DNA from: CALDSL01 sp039810245
GTDB taxonomy: Bacteria; Chloroflexota; Anaerolineae; Anaerolineales; Anaerolineaceae
Direction of reading: 5' to 3'
DNA: 64,000 nt
NCBI GenBank assembly: GCA_039810245.1
Contig: JBDHWQ010000022.1
Coordinates: 1 to 64,000, forward strand
Program-made: the position numbers and the translations under genes
The notes under the pieces: model-generated
Database searches by the model: none
Told to the model about the DNA's origin: nothing
Seen by the model: the letters and a program-made list of their open reading frames with translations, nothing else
Shown: positions 40,693-49,036 of the stretch, piece after piece
Layout of the letters: the number at the start of each line of letters is the position of its first letter
Numbering within the stretch: position 1 is the stretch's first letter

Positions 40693-42351
40693 ATGAGTCA
40701 ACGAAGAATTACTGACGACCTGCAAGCTTTAATGGCCGTGCTGCCGCCACCCATCAGCGCCGCGGTGGCGCGGGCCGGCAATTCGGATAACTTAATCGAA
40801 ATCGTCCTCGACCTGGGCCGCTTCCCGATGGCGCGTTTTACCGATGGGGAGCAGCAGCTTAGCGATGTCGAAGTCAGCCGCCCGGAGATTGACTACGTTG
40901 TCGAGCGCATTGGCGAGTTTGACGCGGATAACCGCGCCGGGCTGGAGCGCACGCTGCACCGCATCTCCGCCATCCGCAACCGCCGCTCGCACATCGTGGG
41001 CCTCACCGCGCGCGTCGGCCGCGCCGTGTACGGCACGCTCGGCATTATGCAGGACCTGATCGAATCGGGCAAGAGCGTGCTCATCCTCGGCCGCCCCGGC
41101 ATCGGCAAGACCACCATCCTACGCGAAGCCGCGCGCATCCTGGCGGATAACAAGCGCGTAATCATCGTCGACACCTCGAACGAGATCGGCGGCGATGGCG
41201 ACGTGCCGCACCCGGCCGTGGGCCGCGCGCGGCGCATGCAGGTGGCCACGCCTTCGCTGCAGCATGAGGTGATGATTGAGGCGGTGGAGAACCACAACCC
41301 CGAGGTGATCGTCATTGACGAGATTGGCCGCGAGCTGGAAGCTCTGGCGGCGCGCACCATTGCCGAGCGCGGCGTGCAGCTCATCGGCACGGCGCACGGC
41401 AAGACGCTGGAAAACCTGCTGCTCAACCCCACCCTGTCGGACCTGGTGGGCGGCATCGAGTCGGTGACGCTTTCCGACGAAGAGGCGCGCCGGCGCGGCA
41501 CGCAGAAGACGGTGCTGGAGCGCCGCGCTCCCCCCACCTTCGACGTGCTGATCGAGATCCTCGAGCGCAACCGCATCGCCGTCCATCCGGATGTATCGGT
41601 GGCCGTGGATACGCTGCTGCGCGGCATTCCGCCCGCGCCCGAGGTGCGTTTCTACGATGAAGAAGGCGAGCTGCACATCGAGCAGCCGCCGCCCCCGCCG
41701 CCCACTACCAGCATGCCGGGCGGGCGCACGGGGCTGGTTTCAGGCACGCGCCGGCTCGTACCCGAGCAGGGACGGGAGCCGGGTTTTACTCGCGCCGGGG
41801 GCGGCCAGACGCGCACAGCTCCTCTCCAGCCCGCGGCCGGCGCCGATGACGATGCGTACCAACCCGCGGTGGCCAACCAGGCCCTGCGCACCATCCGCGT
41901 CTACCCCTACGGGGTGGCCAACAACCGCCTGATCCAGGCGGCCAAGCGGTTGGGTGTTCCGGTGACGGTGGTACGCGAGCTGGATGAGGCCGAAGTTTTG
42001 ATGACCCTGCGCACGTATTACCGCAATCGCCAGCAGGCCATTCTGGAAGCCGAATCGCGCGGGATGCCGATTTACGTCCTGCGCGCCAACACCGTCAGCC
42101 AGATCGAACACTCGCTGGCGGAACTGTTCAACCTGAGCGTAGACACCAGCGGCGGCTCCGACTGGCAGGACTACGCCTCGCAGACGCTCTCCGCCATTGA
42201 AGCGGTGCAAAACGGCCAGCGCTGGGTAGACCTGCCCCCCGCCACGGCCGCCGTGCGCCGCCTGCAGCACGAAATGGCGCGCCAGGCGCAGCTCGTTTCG
42301 CATTCATTTGGAAAAGAGCCCAACCGGCGCGTGCGTATCTATCGAGAATAA
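40693..42351 (+). CDS. AAA ATPase with R3H nucleic-acid-binding domain (Ycf45/SpoIIIAA-like)
   Basis: A 552-residue protein. An N-terminal region of about 120 residues precedes an ATPase of the secretion/SpoIIIAA type with Walker A GRPGIGKTT (133-141) and Walker B EVIVIDEIGRELEALAA. A proline-rich linker (about 330-345) leads to a second domain. The C-terminal R3H-like end is RLQHEMARQAQLVSHSFGKEPNRRVRIY. Such proteins occur in cyanobacteria, plastids (Ycf45) and Chloroflexota and probably bind single-stranded nucleic acid. It lies six bases upstream of tmk. Confidence 0.87.
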   Translation: MSQRRITDDLQALMAVLPPPISAAVARAGNSDNLIEIVLDLGRFPMARFTDGEQQLSDVEVSRPEIDYVVERIGEFDADNRAGLERTLHRISAIRNRRSHIVGLTARVGRAVYGTLGIMQDLIESGKSVLILGRPGIGKTTILREAARILADNKRVIIVDTSNEIGGDGDVPHPAVGRARRMQVATPSLQHEVMIEAVENHNPEVIVIDEIGRELEALAARTIAERGVQLIGTAHGKTLENLLLNPTLSDLVGGIESVTLSDEEARRRGTQKTVLERRAPPTFDVLIEILERNRIAVHPDVSVAVDTLLRGIPPAPEVRFYDEEGELHIEQPPPPPPTTSMPGGRTGLVSGTRRLVPEQGREPGFTRAGGGQTRTAPLQPAAGADDDAYQPAVANQALRTIRVYPYGVANNRLIQAAKRLGVPVTVVRELDEAEVLMTLRTYYRNRQQAILEAESRGMPIYVLRANTVSQIEHSLAELFNLSVDTSGGSDWQDYASQTLSAIEAVQNGQRWVDLPPATAAVRRLQHEMARQAQLVSHSFGKEPNRRVRIYRE

Positions 42352-42357
42352 ACGCGC

Positions 42358-42990
42358 ATGTTCATCACCCTCGAAGGGCCAGACGGTAGTGGCAAGACTA
42401 CGCAGATCGCCCCGCTGGCAGACTATTTGCGCCAGCGGGGTCTCACCGTGCTGACCACCCGCGAGCCGGGTGGCACCGCCATCGGCGAGCAGGTGCGCGA
42501 TGTGCTGCACCGCCTGGATAACACCGCCATGCACCCGCGCGCCGAGACCTTGCTGTACCTGGCGGCGCGCGCCCAACTGGTGGAAGAGATCATCCGCCCG
42601 GCGCTGGCGCGCGGCGAAGTGGTGCTGTGCGACCGCTACGCAGATTCGACCCTGGCCTACCAGGGCTACGGTCATGGCAATGATTTACAAATCGTGCGCT
42701 CGCTGTTACACTTTGCCACGGGCGGCCTGCAGCCCGACCTGACTCTGCTGCTCGACCTGAGCGCGGAAGAGGGGCTGCGCCGGCGGCAGACCGGCGGCGG
42801 TGAGTGGAACCGGCTGGATGCTTACCAGCTCGCGTTCCACCAGCGCGTAGTACTGGGCTACCGCCAGTTGGCTGCCGAACAGCCCGCGCGCTGGGTGGTG
42901 GTGGACGCGGCCCGTCCCCCCGCCGAAATCCAGCGTGACCTGCGCGAGATCATCACCGCGCGTCTGCTGGCGCATACATCGCTGTCGTAA
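42358..42990 (+). CDS. tmk: Thymidylate kinase
   Basis: A 210-residue enzyme converting dTMP to dTDP. P-loop GPDGSGKTT (7-15), REPGGT, CDRYADSTLAYQGYG (DRY motif) and a lid region EEGLRRRQTGG identify it. The length is normal. It shares a transcript with the R3H/AAA gene, and in many bacteria tmk lies beside clamp-loader genes. Confidence 0.95.
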   Translation: MFITLEGPDGSGKTTQIAPLADYLRQRGLTVLTTREPGGTAIGEQVRDVLHRLDNTAMHPRAETLLYLAARAQLVEEIIRPALARGEVVLCDRYADSTLAYQGYGHGNDLQIVRSLLHFATGGLQPDLTLLLDLSAEEGLRRRQTGGGEWNRLDAYQLAFHQRVVLGYRQLAAEQPARWVVVDAARPPAEIQRDLREIITARLLAHTSLS

Positions 42991-43026
42991 TTGGTTAACG
43001 CATTCTTCATACAATCATCCGCCACC

Positions 43027-44256
43027 ATGCGCAAACTCTTTTTCCTCCTCCTGCTCCTCAGCCTGCTCCTGGCGGCGTGTTCATCCGCGCCGGCCGCCAT
43101 TCCCACAGCCACGGTCACACCCGCGCCGGCGCCTACGGCCGCCGCGGATGTGCCGCAGTGCACTATCGAGGCCTCGCTGCCCGCCATTGACCCCGACGAG
43201 GCCGCGCGCTTTGCCCCGGTGACCGAGACCGACTGGATCCGCGGCAACCCCGACGCCAAAATCACCCTGCTGGAATACAGCGACTTCATGTGCCCCTACT
43301 GCGCGCAGATCGCGCCCACCCTGGCGCAGCTCGCCGCCGACAACCCCGAGGATGTGCGCTTCGTCTACCGCCATTTCCCGCTGCCCTCGCACGATAAATC
43401 ACTGCTGGCCGCGCAGGCCACCGAGGCCGCCGGCAAACAGGGCAAGTTCTGGGAGCTGTATGATCTGCTTTTCGCCCAGCAGCAGACCTGGGCCTCGCTG
43501 ACCATGGACGAATTCCGCGCCTGGCTGGAAAAGCAGGCCGCGACGCTCAGCCTCGACCAGCAGGCCTTCACCGCCGATCTCGACAGCCCCGCGATCGTGG
43601 CCAAAGTGAAAGCCGACCAGGACGCGGCGGTGCAGGCCCAGGTCAATTACACCCCCTTCCTGCTGGTGAATAACCGCATTTTCCCCGAGCAGCTCCCCCA
43701 CGATTACGCCACCATCAACGCGATGGTGCAGCTTCTTAAGCTCCAGGAGCAGCAGTACGCCGCCTGCCCGCCGTTGACGGTGGACCCCAAAAAGCAGTAC
43801 CTGGCCACCTTCCGCACCGAACAGGGCGATTTCACCGTGCAGCTCTATGCTGATAAAGCCCCGGTGACGGTCAACAGTTTTGTCTTCCTGGCGCGCGAAG
43901 GCTGGTACAATGGCACCAGCTTCCACCGCGTGCTGCCCGGCTACATTGCCCAGGGCGGCGACCCCACCGGCACCGGTTACGGCGGCCCGGGTTTCGCCTA
44001 CATTGACGAGATCAGCGACCTGAAGTTCGACAAAGAAGGCGTGCTCGCCATGGCCAACTCCGGCCCCAACACCAACGGCAGCCAGTTCTTTATCACCTAT
44101 ACCCCCATCGCAGACCTGGACGGCAATTACACCATCTTTGGCCAGGTGATTGAGGGCATGGATGTGGTGAAGAAGTTGACCCCGCGCGACCCCAACCAGG
44201 TGCCCAACGTGACCGAGGGGGATTTGATCCGCGAGATTGTGATTACCGAGAAATAA
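43027..44256 (+). CDS. Lipoprotein fusing a DsbA-like thioredoxin domain to a cyclophilin peptidyl-prolyl isomerase
   Basis: A 409-residue exported protein. The signal ends in LLAAC, with lipidated C18, followed by a P/T/A linker. Residues about 60-245 form a DsbA-type thiol oxidoreductase with the active site MCPYC (C89, C92) and the cis-proline region NYTPFLLVN. Residues about 250-409 form a cyclophilin: FTVQLYADKAPVTVNSFVFLAREGWYNGTSFHRVLPGYIAQGGD, GTGYGGPGF, LAMANSGPNTNGSQFFIT. It probably assists folding of exported proteins by combining disulfide formation and prolyl isomerisation. The start at 43027 gives a proper signal peptide. Confidence 0.88.
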   Translation: MRKLFFLLLLLSLLLAACSSAPAAIPTATVTPAPAPTAAADVPQCTIEASLPAIDPDEAARFAPVTETDWIRGNPDAKITLLEYSDFMCPYCAQIAPTLAQLAADNPEDVRFVYRHFPLPSHDKSLLAAQATEAAGKQGKFWELYDLLFAQQQTWASLTMDEFRAWLEKQAATLSLDQQAFTADLDSPAIVAKVKADQDAAVQAQVNYTPFLLVNNRIFPEQLPHDYATINAMVQLLKLQEQQYAACPPLTVDPKKQYLATFRTEQGDFTVQLYADKAPVTVNSFVFLAREGWYNGTSFHRVLPGYIAQGGDPTGTGYGGPGFAYIDEISDLKFDKEGVLAMANSGPNTNGSQFFITYTPIADLDGNYTIFGQVIEGMDVVKKLTPRDPNQVPNVTEGDLIREIVITEK

Positions 44257-44257
44257 A

Positions 44258-45487
44258 TTGAACCCTTCGCCGCGCATCCACGTACCTTCCCTGCTGCAGT
44301 TTGCCCTCAGCGGCGTCATCTTCATGCTGACGCTGCCGGTGGCGGTATTCACTGTGGTGCTGGTGCTGGCGGCGCTGATGTCTGGCCAGGATGTGTCGCA
44401 GAACGCGCCGGTGCTGCTTTCGGCGGCCTGGACGGCGTTCTTCGTCAGCCTGCTGGTGATCCCCGGGGCTGCCCTGGCGCTGATGCGCCTGTTCGGCCGC
44501 GAGCGGCCGCGGCTGCTGCGCATCAGCCCGCTGCGCGCCGCAAGCCTGGCACTGCTGCTCTGGCCGGTGATCCTGTTCATCGGCTGGTTGTCGAGCAGCA
44601 ACGGCGAGCTCACCTGGCTGGTGCTGCCGCCGCTGCAGGTTCTGGCCGTGGCCCTGCCGGTGTGGTGGTTTATCGAAGTGGGGCGCAGCAAGCTGGCGGA
44701 TGGTAATGCCCAACGCGGCTGGGGCATCTTCTCGCTGGGCCTGGTGGCCGGCCCGTTGCTGGCCATGGTGCTCGAGCTGCTGGCGATCATCGCCCTGGTG
44801 ATCATCGTGATCATGTACATCTCGCTCCAACCGGGCCTGGCCGATGAAGTCATGCGGCTGGTCGAGCGCTTGCAGGGGCTGGACCCTCAATCGCCGCGCG
44901 CGCTGGATCTGCTGCGTCCCTACCTGGAAAGCCCCACTTTTCTGGCGCTGCTGGCCGGAGTGGTATCCGGCATCGTCCCGCTGATCGAAGAGCTGGTGAA
45001 GCCGCTGCCGGTGCTGCTGTTGGCGCTGTGGCGCAAGATCCCGCCGGTGGAAGGCTTTATCGCCGGATTGATCTCGGGCGGCGCGTTCGGGCTGGTGGAA
45101 AGCCTGGGCCTGGCCTCGAACCTGCAGGGTGAAAGTTGGGCTCCGGTGCTGGCCACGCGTGTGGGCACCGGGCTGCTGCACATTGTCACCACCTCGCTGG
45201 TGGGGTGGGGGTTGGCCTCGGCTATTCGCGAAAAACGCTGGCTGCGGCTGCTGTTAACCTACATTTCTGCGGTATCATTGCACGGCATCTGGAATTTGCT
45301 GGGCATCAGCGTGGGCGTCGAGTCGCTCAACCTGGGTCCCGCGTTTGACCGGGTTGCCCTGTTCGCCGCGGCAGGCCTGGCGCTGCTGGCCCTGCTGCTC
45401 TACACCATTTTGGTTCGCATGAACCTGCGGCTGCGCCGCGATGCGGCTCCTACGCCCGCGCTGCCCGCCGTGGATGTTCGACCCTGA
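44258..45487 (+). CDS. PrsW-family intramembrane protease
   Basis: A 409-residue membrane protein with about ten hydrophobic segments. The metalloprotease motif is EELVK (E244, E245, K248), followed by FIAGLISGGAFGLVESL and a later histidine in TGLLHIVTTSLVGWGL. These are the conserved motifs of PrsW, which cleaves membrane-bound anti-sigma factors in Bacillus. The TTG at 44258 immediately follows the upstream stop, so the start is uncertain. A later ATG would remove the first hydrophilic residues only. The substrate is unknown. Confidence 0.82.
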   Translation: MNPSPRIHVPSLLQFALSGVIFMLTLPVAVFTVVLVLAALMSGQDVSQNAPVLLSAAWTAFFVSLLVIPGAALALMRLFGRERPRLLRISPLRAASLALLLWPVILFIGWLSSSNGELTWLVLPPLQVLAVALPVWWFIEVGRSKLADGNAQRGWGIFSLGLVAGPLLAMVLELLAIIALVIIVIMYISLQPGLADEVMRLVERLQGLDPQSPRALDLLRPYLESPTFLALLAGVVSGIVPLIEELVKPLPVLLLALWRKIPPVEGFIAGLISGGAFGLVESLGLASNLQGESWAPVLATRVGTGLLHIVTTSLVGWGLASAIREKRWLRLLLTYISAVSLHGIWNLLGISVGVESLNLGPAFDRVALFAAAGLALLALLLYTILVRMNLRLRRDAAPTPALPAVDVRP

Positions 45488-45509
45488 TCATCGAAATTGA
45501 GGAAAAACC

Positions 45510-46202
45510 ATGGATAGCGTTGTTCAACTGTTCAAAGACCTGTTCAACCTGATCTTGCATCTGGATATCCCCAATCTCTCCGCCTTCGTGGAGAATTACG
45601 GTTTACTGGTGTACGTGGTGATGTTTGGCATCATCTTCGTCGAGACCGGCCTGGTGGTGATGCCCTTCCTGCCCGGCGACTCGCTGCTGTTTGCCACCGG
45701 CGCAGTGGCCGGGCTGACTGGCAAGCTGCACATCCTGGTGCTGTTCGTGCTGCTGGCATTCGCCGCGGTGATCGGCGACACGGTGAACTACTGGATCGGC
45801 CATTTCATAGGCCCCAAGGCCTTTTCCGGCAAGTACCGCTTCCTCAAGCGTGAATACCTCGACCGTACGCATGCTTTCTATGAGAAGCATGGCGGCAAGA
45901 CGATCCTGCTGGCGCGCTTTGTACCCATCGTGCGCACCTTCGCGCCCTTTGTGGCCGGTGTGGGCGGCATGCATTACGGCAATTTCATCCGCTACAATGT
46001 TTTTGGCGGCATCCTGTGGACGGCGCTGTTCCTGTTCAGCGGCTACTTCCTGGGCCAGTTCGACTGGGTGGAGCGCAATTTGCACTTCGTGCTGGTCGCT
46101 ATCATCTTGATTTCGGTGCTGCCCGCGATCTATGAAGCCTGGAAAGCCAAACGCGAGCCGGTGCCGACCGTCAGCGACCCGACCCGCGTAAACTTTGACT
46201 GA
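45510..46202 (+). CDS. DedA-family membrane protein
   Basis: A 230-residue integral membrane protein with the DedA/VTT motifs: FGIIFVETGLVVMPFLPGDSLLFATGAVAG, IGDTVNYWIGHFIGPKAF, and HGGKTILLARFVPIVRTFAPFVAGVGGMHYGNFIRYNVFGGILWT. DedA proteins are thought to move lipid carriers or phospholipids across the membrane with ion coupling. TTGAGGAAAAA precedes the ATG. It precedes an acyltransferase, so a phospholipid-related operon is plausible. Confidence 0.92.
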   Translation: MDSVVQLFKDLFNLILHLDIPNLSAFVENYGLLVYVVMFGIIFVETGLVVMPFLPGDSLLFATGAVAGLTGKLHILVLFVLLAFAAVIGDTVNYWIGHFIGPKAFSGKYRFLKREYLDRTHAFYEKHGGKTILLARFVPIVRTFAPFVAGVGGMHYGNFIRYNVFGGILWTALFLFSGYFLGQFDWVERNLHFVLVAIILISVLPAIYEAWKAKREPVPTVSDPTRVNFD

Positions 46203-46241
46203 TCCGCATAACTGTAAGGCACGGCGGGGGTTTCCACTGGT

Positions 46242-46943
46242 ATGAAGAGAGACACGCTTGCCCGTATCGTCCGTTTTTTGCTGCATACCCTCACCCGCAC
46301 CGAGTACGTGGGACTGGAGAACGTTCCGCGCGAGGGGCCGCTGCTGATCACGCTCAATCATCTCAGCCAGGTGGACACCCCGCTGCTGATGGCGCAGCCG
46401 GCCCGGCCGGACATCACCGCGCTGGTGACGGACAAGTACCAGCAGTTCTGGTTTATGCGCTGGTTTGTCAACACCGCCGAGGGCATCTGGATCGACCGCG
46501 AGCGTGCTGATTTTGGCGCCTTCCGCGCCGGCATCGAGGTGCTCAAGGCCGGGCGACCGCTGGGCATTGCGCCCGAGGGTACGCGCAGCAAGGGCGAAGG
46601 CATGCTGCCGGGCAAGCCCGGCGCCAGCCTGATTGCGATCAAGAGCGGCGCGCCGGTGCTGCCGGTGGCCATCACGGGCACCGAAAGCGCCTTCCACGAT
46701 ATCTTCCGCCTGCGCCGCCCGAAGATCGTGGCGCGCTTTGGCAAACCTTACGTGCTTCCGCCGCTGGACCGCGACAACCGTGACGCCGCCCTGCAGCGCA
46801 TGACGGACGAGATCATGTGCCGCATCGCGGTGATGCTGCCCGAGAGCTACCGGGGCGTATACAAAGACCATCCGCGCCTGCGCGAGCTGCTGCAGGATCC
46901 CGGGGCGTTGCTGCCCAAAGACGCCTCGCGCGTGCGGCTGTAG
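46242..46943 (+). CDS. plsC: 1-acyl-sn-glycerol-3-phosphate acyltransferase
   Basis: A 233-residue membrane-associated enzyme that makes phosphatidic acid from lysophosphatidic acid. Motif I is NHLSQVD (39-45, H(X4)D), motif II is around WIDRERADFGAFRAG, and motif III is PEGTRSKG (111-118). The length is normal. It ends seven bases before a 50-base palindrome and is convergent with the redoxin gene. Confidence 0.9.
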   Translation: MKRDTLARIVRFLLHTLTRTEYVGLENVPREGPLLITLNHLSQVDTPLLMAQPARPDITALVTDKYQQFWFMRWFVNTAEGIWIDRERADFGAFRAGIEVLKAGRPLGIAPEGTRSKGEGMLPGKPGASLIAIKSGAPVLPVAITGTESAFHDIFRLRRPKIVARFGKPYVLPPLDRDNRDAALQRMTDEIMCRIAVMLPESYRGVYKDHPRLRELLQDPGALLPKDASRVRL

Positions 46944-46949
46944 ATAGAA

Positions 46950-46999
46950 TGCATGCACACCACCCGGGATGCGGCCGCATCCCGGGTGGTGTGCATGCA
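46950..46999. repeat. Perfect 50-base palindrome without spacer between convergent genes
   Basis: I paired every base. Arms of 25 bases meet at GCGGCCGC (46971-46978) with no loop, and the ends read TGCATGCACACC. It occupies almost all of the 61-base gap between the plsC and redoxin stops. It probably works as a bidirectional terminator, but a spacerless palindrome this long is unusual. Confidence 0.85.
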
Positions 47000-47004
47000 C
47001 CTAT

Positions 47005-47508
47005 TTACGCCACCAATCCCTTAAACCGTACCAGCGTGCAGCCATAGGCCGCGCTCTCCGTCACTTCCGGCGCGCGCCCGGCCAGCAGCGCATCGACCGC
47101 GCTGCGCACGTAGTGCCGGCTTGCCTCGCGGCGGCGGAAGGTCACGTCATCCGGCGCGCCCTGGTAGCGCAGAATCCCCTCGCCATCAATGATAAAGAAA
47201 TGCGGCGTCACCTGCGCGCCGTACTGCTCCGCCAGCGCACCGTCCGCGTCCCACACCGGGGCCGGGATTCCGCGCGCTCGCGCCGCAGAGCGTATTTGCT
47301 CCGGCGACTCATTGGCATTCGATGCCACCGGCAGGTAGGCCACGCGCTCGCCCCACTGTGCCAGCAGCTCGCGCATCTGCGCGTCGGCGCGCTCCACCCA
47401 CGGGCACTCCGCAGACCAGAAGCACAGTACCACCACACGCCCGCGCAGGTCGGCCAGCCGCACCGCGCGCCCGTCTACATCGTCCAGCGTAAAATCTACC
47501 GCCAACAT
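47005..47508 (-). CDS. Thioredoxin-fold redoxin (AhpC/TlpA-like)
   Basis: A 167-residue protein starting MLAVDFTLDDVDGRAVRLADLRGRVVVLCFWSAECPW, the peroxiredoxin/TlpA opening. Only one cysteine is in the active-site loop (AECPW), like single-thiol peroxiredoxins, with a cis-Pro region QVTPHFFIIDGEG. It could reduce peroxides or be a thiol reductase. The longer frame starting at 47553 reads through a dispersed repeat (HPHPNPLPEG), so I choose the ATG at 47508 with GGGAG upstream. Confidence 0.82.
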   Translation of the reverse strand: MLAVDFTLDDVDGRAVRLADLRGRVVVLCFWSAECPWVERADAQMRELLAQWGERVAYLPVASNANESPEQIRSAARARGIPAPVWDADGALAEQYGAQVTPHFFIIDGEGILRYQGAPDDVTFRRREASRHYVRSAVDALLAGRAPEVTESAAYGCTLVRFKGLVA

Positions 47509-47509
47509 T

Positions 47510-47542
47510 CCCACTCCCTCTGGGAGAGGGTTAGGGTGAGGG
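47510..47542 (-). repeat. Left copy of the CCCTCACCC/CTCTCCC repeat
   Basis: Read on the minus strand it begins CCCTCACCCTAACCCTCTCC and continues with a hairpin of CTCCC and GGGAG. It is an inverted partner of the copy at 47941. The two copies face away from the DUF559 gene that they enclose. Confidence 0.7.
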
Positions 47543-47553
47543 TGATCGCGCAT

Positions 47554-47931
47554 CTACGTACCCTCGCTATATGGAATACAATTTTCCAAAATACACTCCA
47601 ATACCTGCTCCATCGCTTGCTTCACATCCGCATTTGCAAAGCGGATCACCCGGTAACCTTCGCTTGTCAGCCAGTCCGTCCGGCACGCGTCATATTCTTC
47701 GCGCCCTATGTGCCAATCGCCATCTAATTCAACAATCAGCCTGCACTCATAGCACAAGAAATCGGCGATAAAAGGGCCAACCGGCTGCTGCCTGCGGAAC
47801 TTGAACCCCTGCAGGCCGCGGTTCCGCAACTGCTGCCAGAGGCAATCTTCCGCCGGGGTAGGCTCGTGGCGCATTTCGCGCGCGTACGCAGTGAGATGCG
47901 TTGGTGTTCTGTGTGGGCTGCGATGCGCCAT
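47554..47931 (-). CDS. DUF559-domain protein (Vsr/restriction-endonuclease-like fold)
   Basis: A 125-residue protein: RNTPTHLTAYAREMRHEPTPAEDCLWQQLRNRGLQGFKFRRQQPVGPFIADFLCYECRLIVELDGDWH has the DUF559 layout, with the PD-(D/E)XK-type positions near FIADF and IVELDG. Members are small and widespread. Function is poorly known, and relation to very-short-patch repair nuclease is suggested by fold. The ATG at 47931 uses GGTGAGGG from the flanking repeat as ribosome binding site. The gene fits exactly between two inverted repeats, 11 and 9 bases away. Confidence 0.85.
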   Translation of the reverse strand: MAHRSPHRTPTHLTAYAREMRHEPTPAEDCLWQQLRNRGLQGFKFRRQQPVGPFIADFLCYECRLIVELDGDWHIGREEYDACRTDWLTSEGYRVIRFANADVKQAMEQVLECILENCIPYSEGT

Positions 47932-47940
47932 GGTGTTTGC

Positions 47941-47972
47941 CCTCACCCAACCTCTCCAGGGGGAGAGGGGAC
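47941..47972 (+). repeat. Right copy of the CCCTCACCC/CTCTCC repeat
   Basis: It begins CCCTCACCCAACCTCTCC and continues with a hairpin CCTCTCC-AGG-GGAGAGG. Inverted relative to the copy at 47510-47542, it lies nine bases upstream of the DUF559 ATG and supplies its ribosome binding site. Confidence 0.7.
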
Positions 47973-48034
47973 TCCGGAAAATAGATCGCTGCTTGAATCG
48001 TAGCATATAATGAGAGATGGGGACAGATACAGGT

Positions 48035-49036
48035 ATGACACGCACAAACTTTGGTTGGAGAGGCATCCTCGCGCTGCTGGCCGCGCTGGCCTTCCTGCTT
48101 CTGGCCGGCTGGATGGTCTACCTGCGCCTGGCGACCGGCGCGTGGCCGGCATGGACCGGCTTTGGCGCGCAGCGCACCCCCGACGGCGCGTACCAGCCCG
48201 CCAAAACCCTGTGGGACTGGCTCGGCCTGCTGGTGATCCCGGTGGCGCTGGCTCTGGCGGCCATCTTCTTCAACCGCCAGGAGCGCAAGGCCGAGCTGCA
48301 GATGGCCGAAAATCGCAACCAGGATGCCATTCTGCAAACCTACTTTGACCGCATGAGCGAGCTGGTGCTGGCCAACCGCCTGCTGGAGATCGGCCCGGTG
48401 ATCCAGGAGAAGCTGCGCGAGGAAGCCTGGCCGGCCTACGGCGACGACCAGCCGCGCCCGCGGCGGCGCGCGATGCGCAAGACCGAGCTGGAAAAGCTGC
48501 TGCCCGAGGGTATGGCCGCCGTGTGGAGCATGGCCCAGGTGCGCACCGTCACCACCCTGCGCCAGCTTGACCCGGCGCGCCGCGCGGTGGTGCTGCAGTT
48601 CCTGCGCGATTCCGGGCTGGATGACTTCCTGCTCATCTCGGCTTCGCTCTCCCGGGTTGACCTGGCGGGGGATGATCTTTCGCGCTTTAACCTGCGCGGG
48701 GCGTATTTTTCCGAGGCCAACCTGGCCGGCGCGCAGTTCTTCGGCGCCAACCTGAGCGCGGCGCAGCTCTACCGCGCCAACTTTTCTGGCGCAGACCTGT
48801 ATAAAGCCAACCTGGCGGGGGCGCGCCTGTTCCAGGCCAACCTTTCGGGGGCGTACCTGTCACGCGCGGCGCTGCCCGGAGCCAACCTGCAGGAAGCCGA
48901 TCTGACCGGCGCGAATCTCAATGGAGCAGTGCTGGATCATGCTAACCTGACCGGCGCGCGCGTAACCCCCGATCAGCTTGCCCGCGCGCAGAGCAGCGCC
49001 GGCGCGGTGCTGCCAGATGCAAAGGTGCTGCCATGA
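48035..49036 (+). CDS. Membrane-anchored pentapeptide-repeat protein
   Basis: About 333 residues. Two hydrophobic segments (near 10-32 and 63-82) anchor the N-terminus. A helical region (85-190) follows, and residues about 205-310 contain some twenty A(D/N)LXX repeats, such as RVDLAGDDLSRFNLRGAYFSEANLAGAQF, which form a quadrilateral beta-helix. No enzyme motif is seen, and such proteins often mediate binding. The start may be the ATG at 48035 or one at 48017. A TATAAT at 48006-48011 favours 48035. It is coupled to the next gene by an ATGA overlap. Confidence 0.85.
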   Translation: MTRTNFGWRGILALLAALAFLLLAGWMVYLRLATGAWPAWTGFGAQRTPDGAYQPAKTLWDWLGLLVIPVALALAAIFFNRQERKAELQMAENRNQDAILQTYFDRMSELVLANRLLEIGPVIQEKLREEAWPAYGDDQPRPRRRAMRKTELEKLLPEGMAAVWSMAQVRTVTTLRQLDPARRAVVLQFLRDSGLDDFLLISASLSRVDLAGDDLSRFNLRGAYFSEANLAGAQFFGANLSAAQLYRANFSGADLYKANLAGARLFQANLSGAYLSRAALPGANLQEADLTGANLNGAVLDHANLTGARVTPDQLARAQSSAGAVLPDAKVLP

